Assembly (NCBI GenBank): GCA_002725925.1
Contig: PBRL01000073.1
Coordinates: forward strand, 11,941 to 18,461
Origin: Chloroflexota bacterium
GTDB taxonomy: Bacteria > Chloroflexota > Dehalococcoidia > Lucifugimonadales > Lucifugimonadaceae
Reading direction: 5' to 3'
Length of the DNA: 6,521 nucleotides
Shown in pieces: positions 6,157 to 6,521 of this stretch. Each line of letters opens with the position of its first letter. Within the stretch, counting starts at the first letter, position 1. The notes beneath the pieces were generated by a model. That model ran no database searches, was not told the DNA's origin, and worked only from the letters and a program-made list of their open reading frames with translations. The position numbers and the translations under genes were made by a program.

Positions 6157-6521
6157 TTAAACCCAAATCATTGAATCATGATGACTGTATTGGCATCATC
6201 AGCCCTTCATACTGGCTGTCTGAAGATGATTTGCAGCGGACAACATCCTACCTGAAAACCATTGGTTACAAACTCAAGTTTGGTATAAGCAATTCACTTC
6301 GCTGGGGCCCATTCGCCGGCCATCCCCAGGAAAGAGCTGACGATATACACCGTATGTTTTCTGATCCGGATATTAAAGCCATTATTTGTGCCCGCGGCGG
6401 ATATGGCGCCAATCGGGTTCTGCCCTTGATTGATTATGAACTTATCAGGGAAAATCCCAAAATATTTATTGGTTACAGTGATATTACCGCATATCTCACC
6501 TCCATTACCCAGAAAACCGGC
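6153..6521 (+). CDS. ldcA: LD-carboxypeptidase (muramoyltetrapeptide carboxypeptidase, peptidase S66), N-terminal part
   Basis: The first 123 residues are present; the window ends inside the gene, and the family is usually about 300 residues long. Family members cut the L,D bond between meso-diaminopimelate and the terminal D-Ala of tetrapeptides during cell-wall recycling; MccF self-immunity proteins belong to the same family. The N-terminus fits the family start (MIKPKSLNHDDCIGIISPS). ARGGYGANRVLP (80-91) is the conserved S66 segment, and GYSDIT (107-112) carries the nucleophile Ser109. The catalytic Glu and His lie beyond the window and cannot be checked. There is no signal peptide, so a cytoplasmic location is likely. 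The ATG overlaps the stop of the PBP4-like gene by 4 nt (ATGA, 6153-6156), and no Shine-Dalgarno sequence is visible, so translation is probably coupled. The partner is consistent with its role: DD-cleavage yields the tetrapeptides this enzyme uses. Confidence 0.93.
   Translation, partial: MIKPKSLNHDDCIGIISPSYWLSEDDLQRTTSYLKTIGYKLKFGISNSLRWGPFAGHPQERADDIHRMFSDPDIKAIICARGGYGANRVLPLIDYELIRENPKIFIGYSDITAYLTSITQKTG

Noticed and set aside
4762..6521. An antibiotic or microcin resistance cassette (S13 beta-lactam target plus MccF-like S66 enzyme)
   Set aside because: The visible motifs fit ordinary housekeeping DacB and LdcA. No toxin, transporter or mobile element lies nearby, and the part of the S66 protein that could help separate MccF from LdcA is outside the window.

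Overview
The window holds five genes in two divergent groups that read outward from an 86-bp AT-rich intergenic region (4022-4107). No RNA gene, insertion sequence, CRISPR array or terminator could be supported. Apart from the intergenic region, nearly every base is coding, and all junctions inside the two groups are 4-nt overlaps or a 3-nt gap.

Left group (minus strand, 4021 to 1). The first gene is a complete TonB-dependent outer-membrane receptor of 932 residues, with a signal peptide, a carboxypeptidase-D-like regulatory domain, a plug and a beta-barrel. It begins at a TTG codon with a good Shine-Dalgarno sequence and a plausible sigma70-type promoter. An ATGA overlap joins it to a second gene, cut by the left edge of the window. 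That gene encodes an exported protein with Asp-rich, calcium-loop-like repeats and no recognised catalytic domain. This looks like a receptor plus a secreted or surface partner, but the substrate cannot be read from the sequence.

Right group (plus strand, 4108 to 6521). This group contains a free-standing class I glutamine amidotransferase with Cys92, His179 and Glu181; a lipoprotein PBP4-type D-Ala-D-Ala carboxypeptidase/endopeptidase (peptidase S13, DacB-like) with its SxxK, SDN and KTG motifs; and the N-terminal 123 residues of an LD-carboxypeptidase (peptidase S66, LdcA-like) with its nucleophile serine. The last two enzymes fit successive trimming of peptidoglycan stem peptides: D,D cleavage in the periplasm, then L,D cleavage, probably in the cytoplasm during recycling. 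The role of the amidotransferase in this group is open.

Organism. The receptor architecture (carboxypeptidase-D-like domain, then plug, then barrel), the exported Asp-rich partner and the moderate-to-low GC content suggest a Gram-negative bacterium of the Fibrobacteres-Chlorobi-Bacteroidetes superphylum or a neighbour. From memory of similar proteins, Marinimicrobia (SAR406) or Calditrichota-like lineages are the best guess. This is an inference from protein style, not a database match.

Nothing here is clearly a new system. The points most worth a second look are the receptor/Asp-rich protein pair, the amidotransferase next to two peptidoglycan peptidases, the two TTG starts, and the lack of Shine-Dalgarno sequences on the plus-strand genes only.
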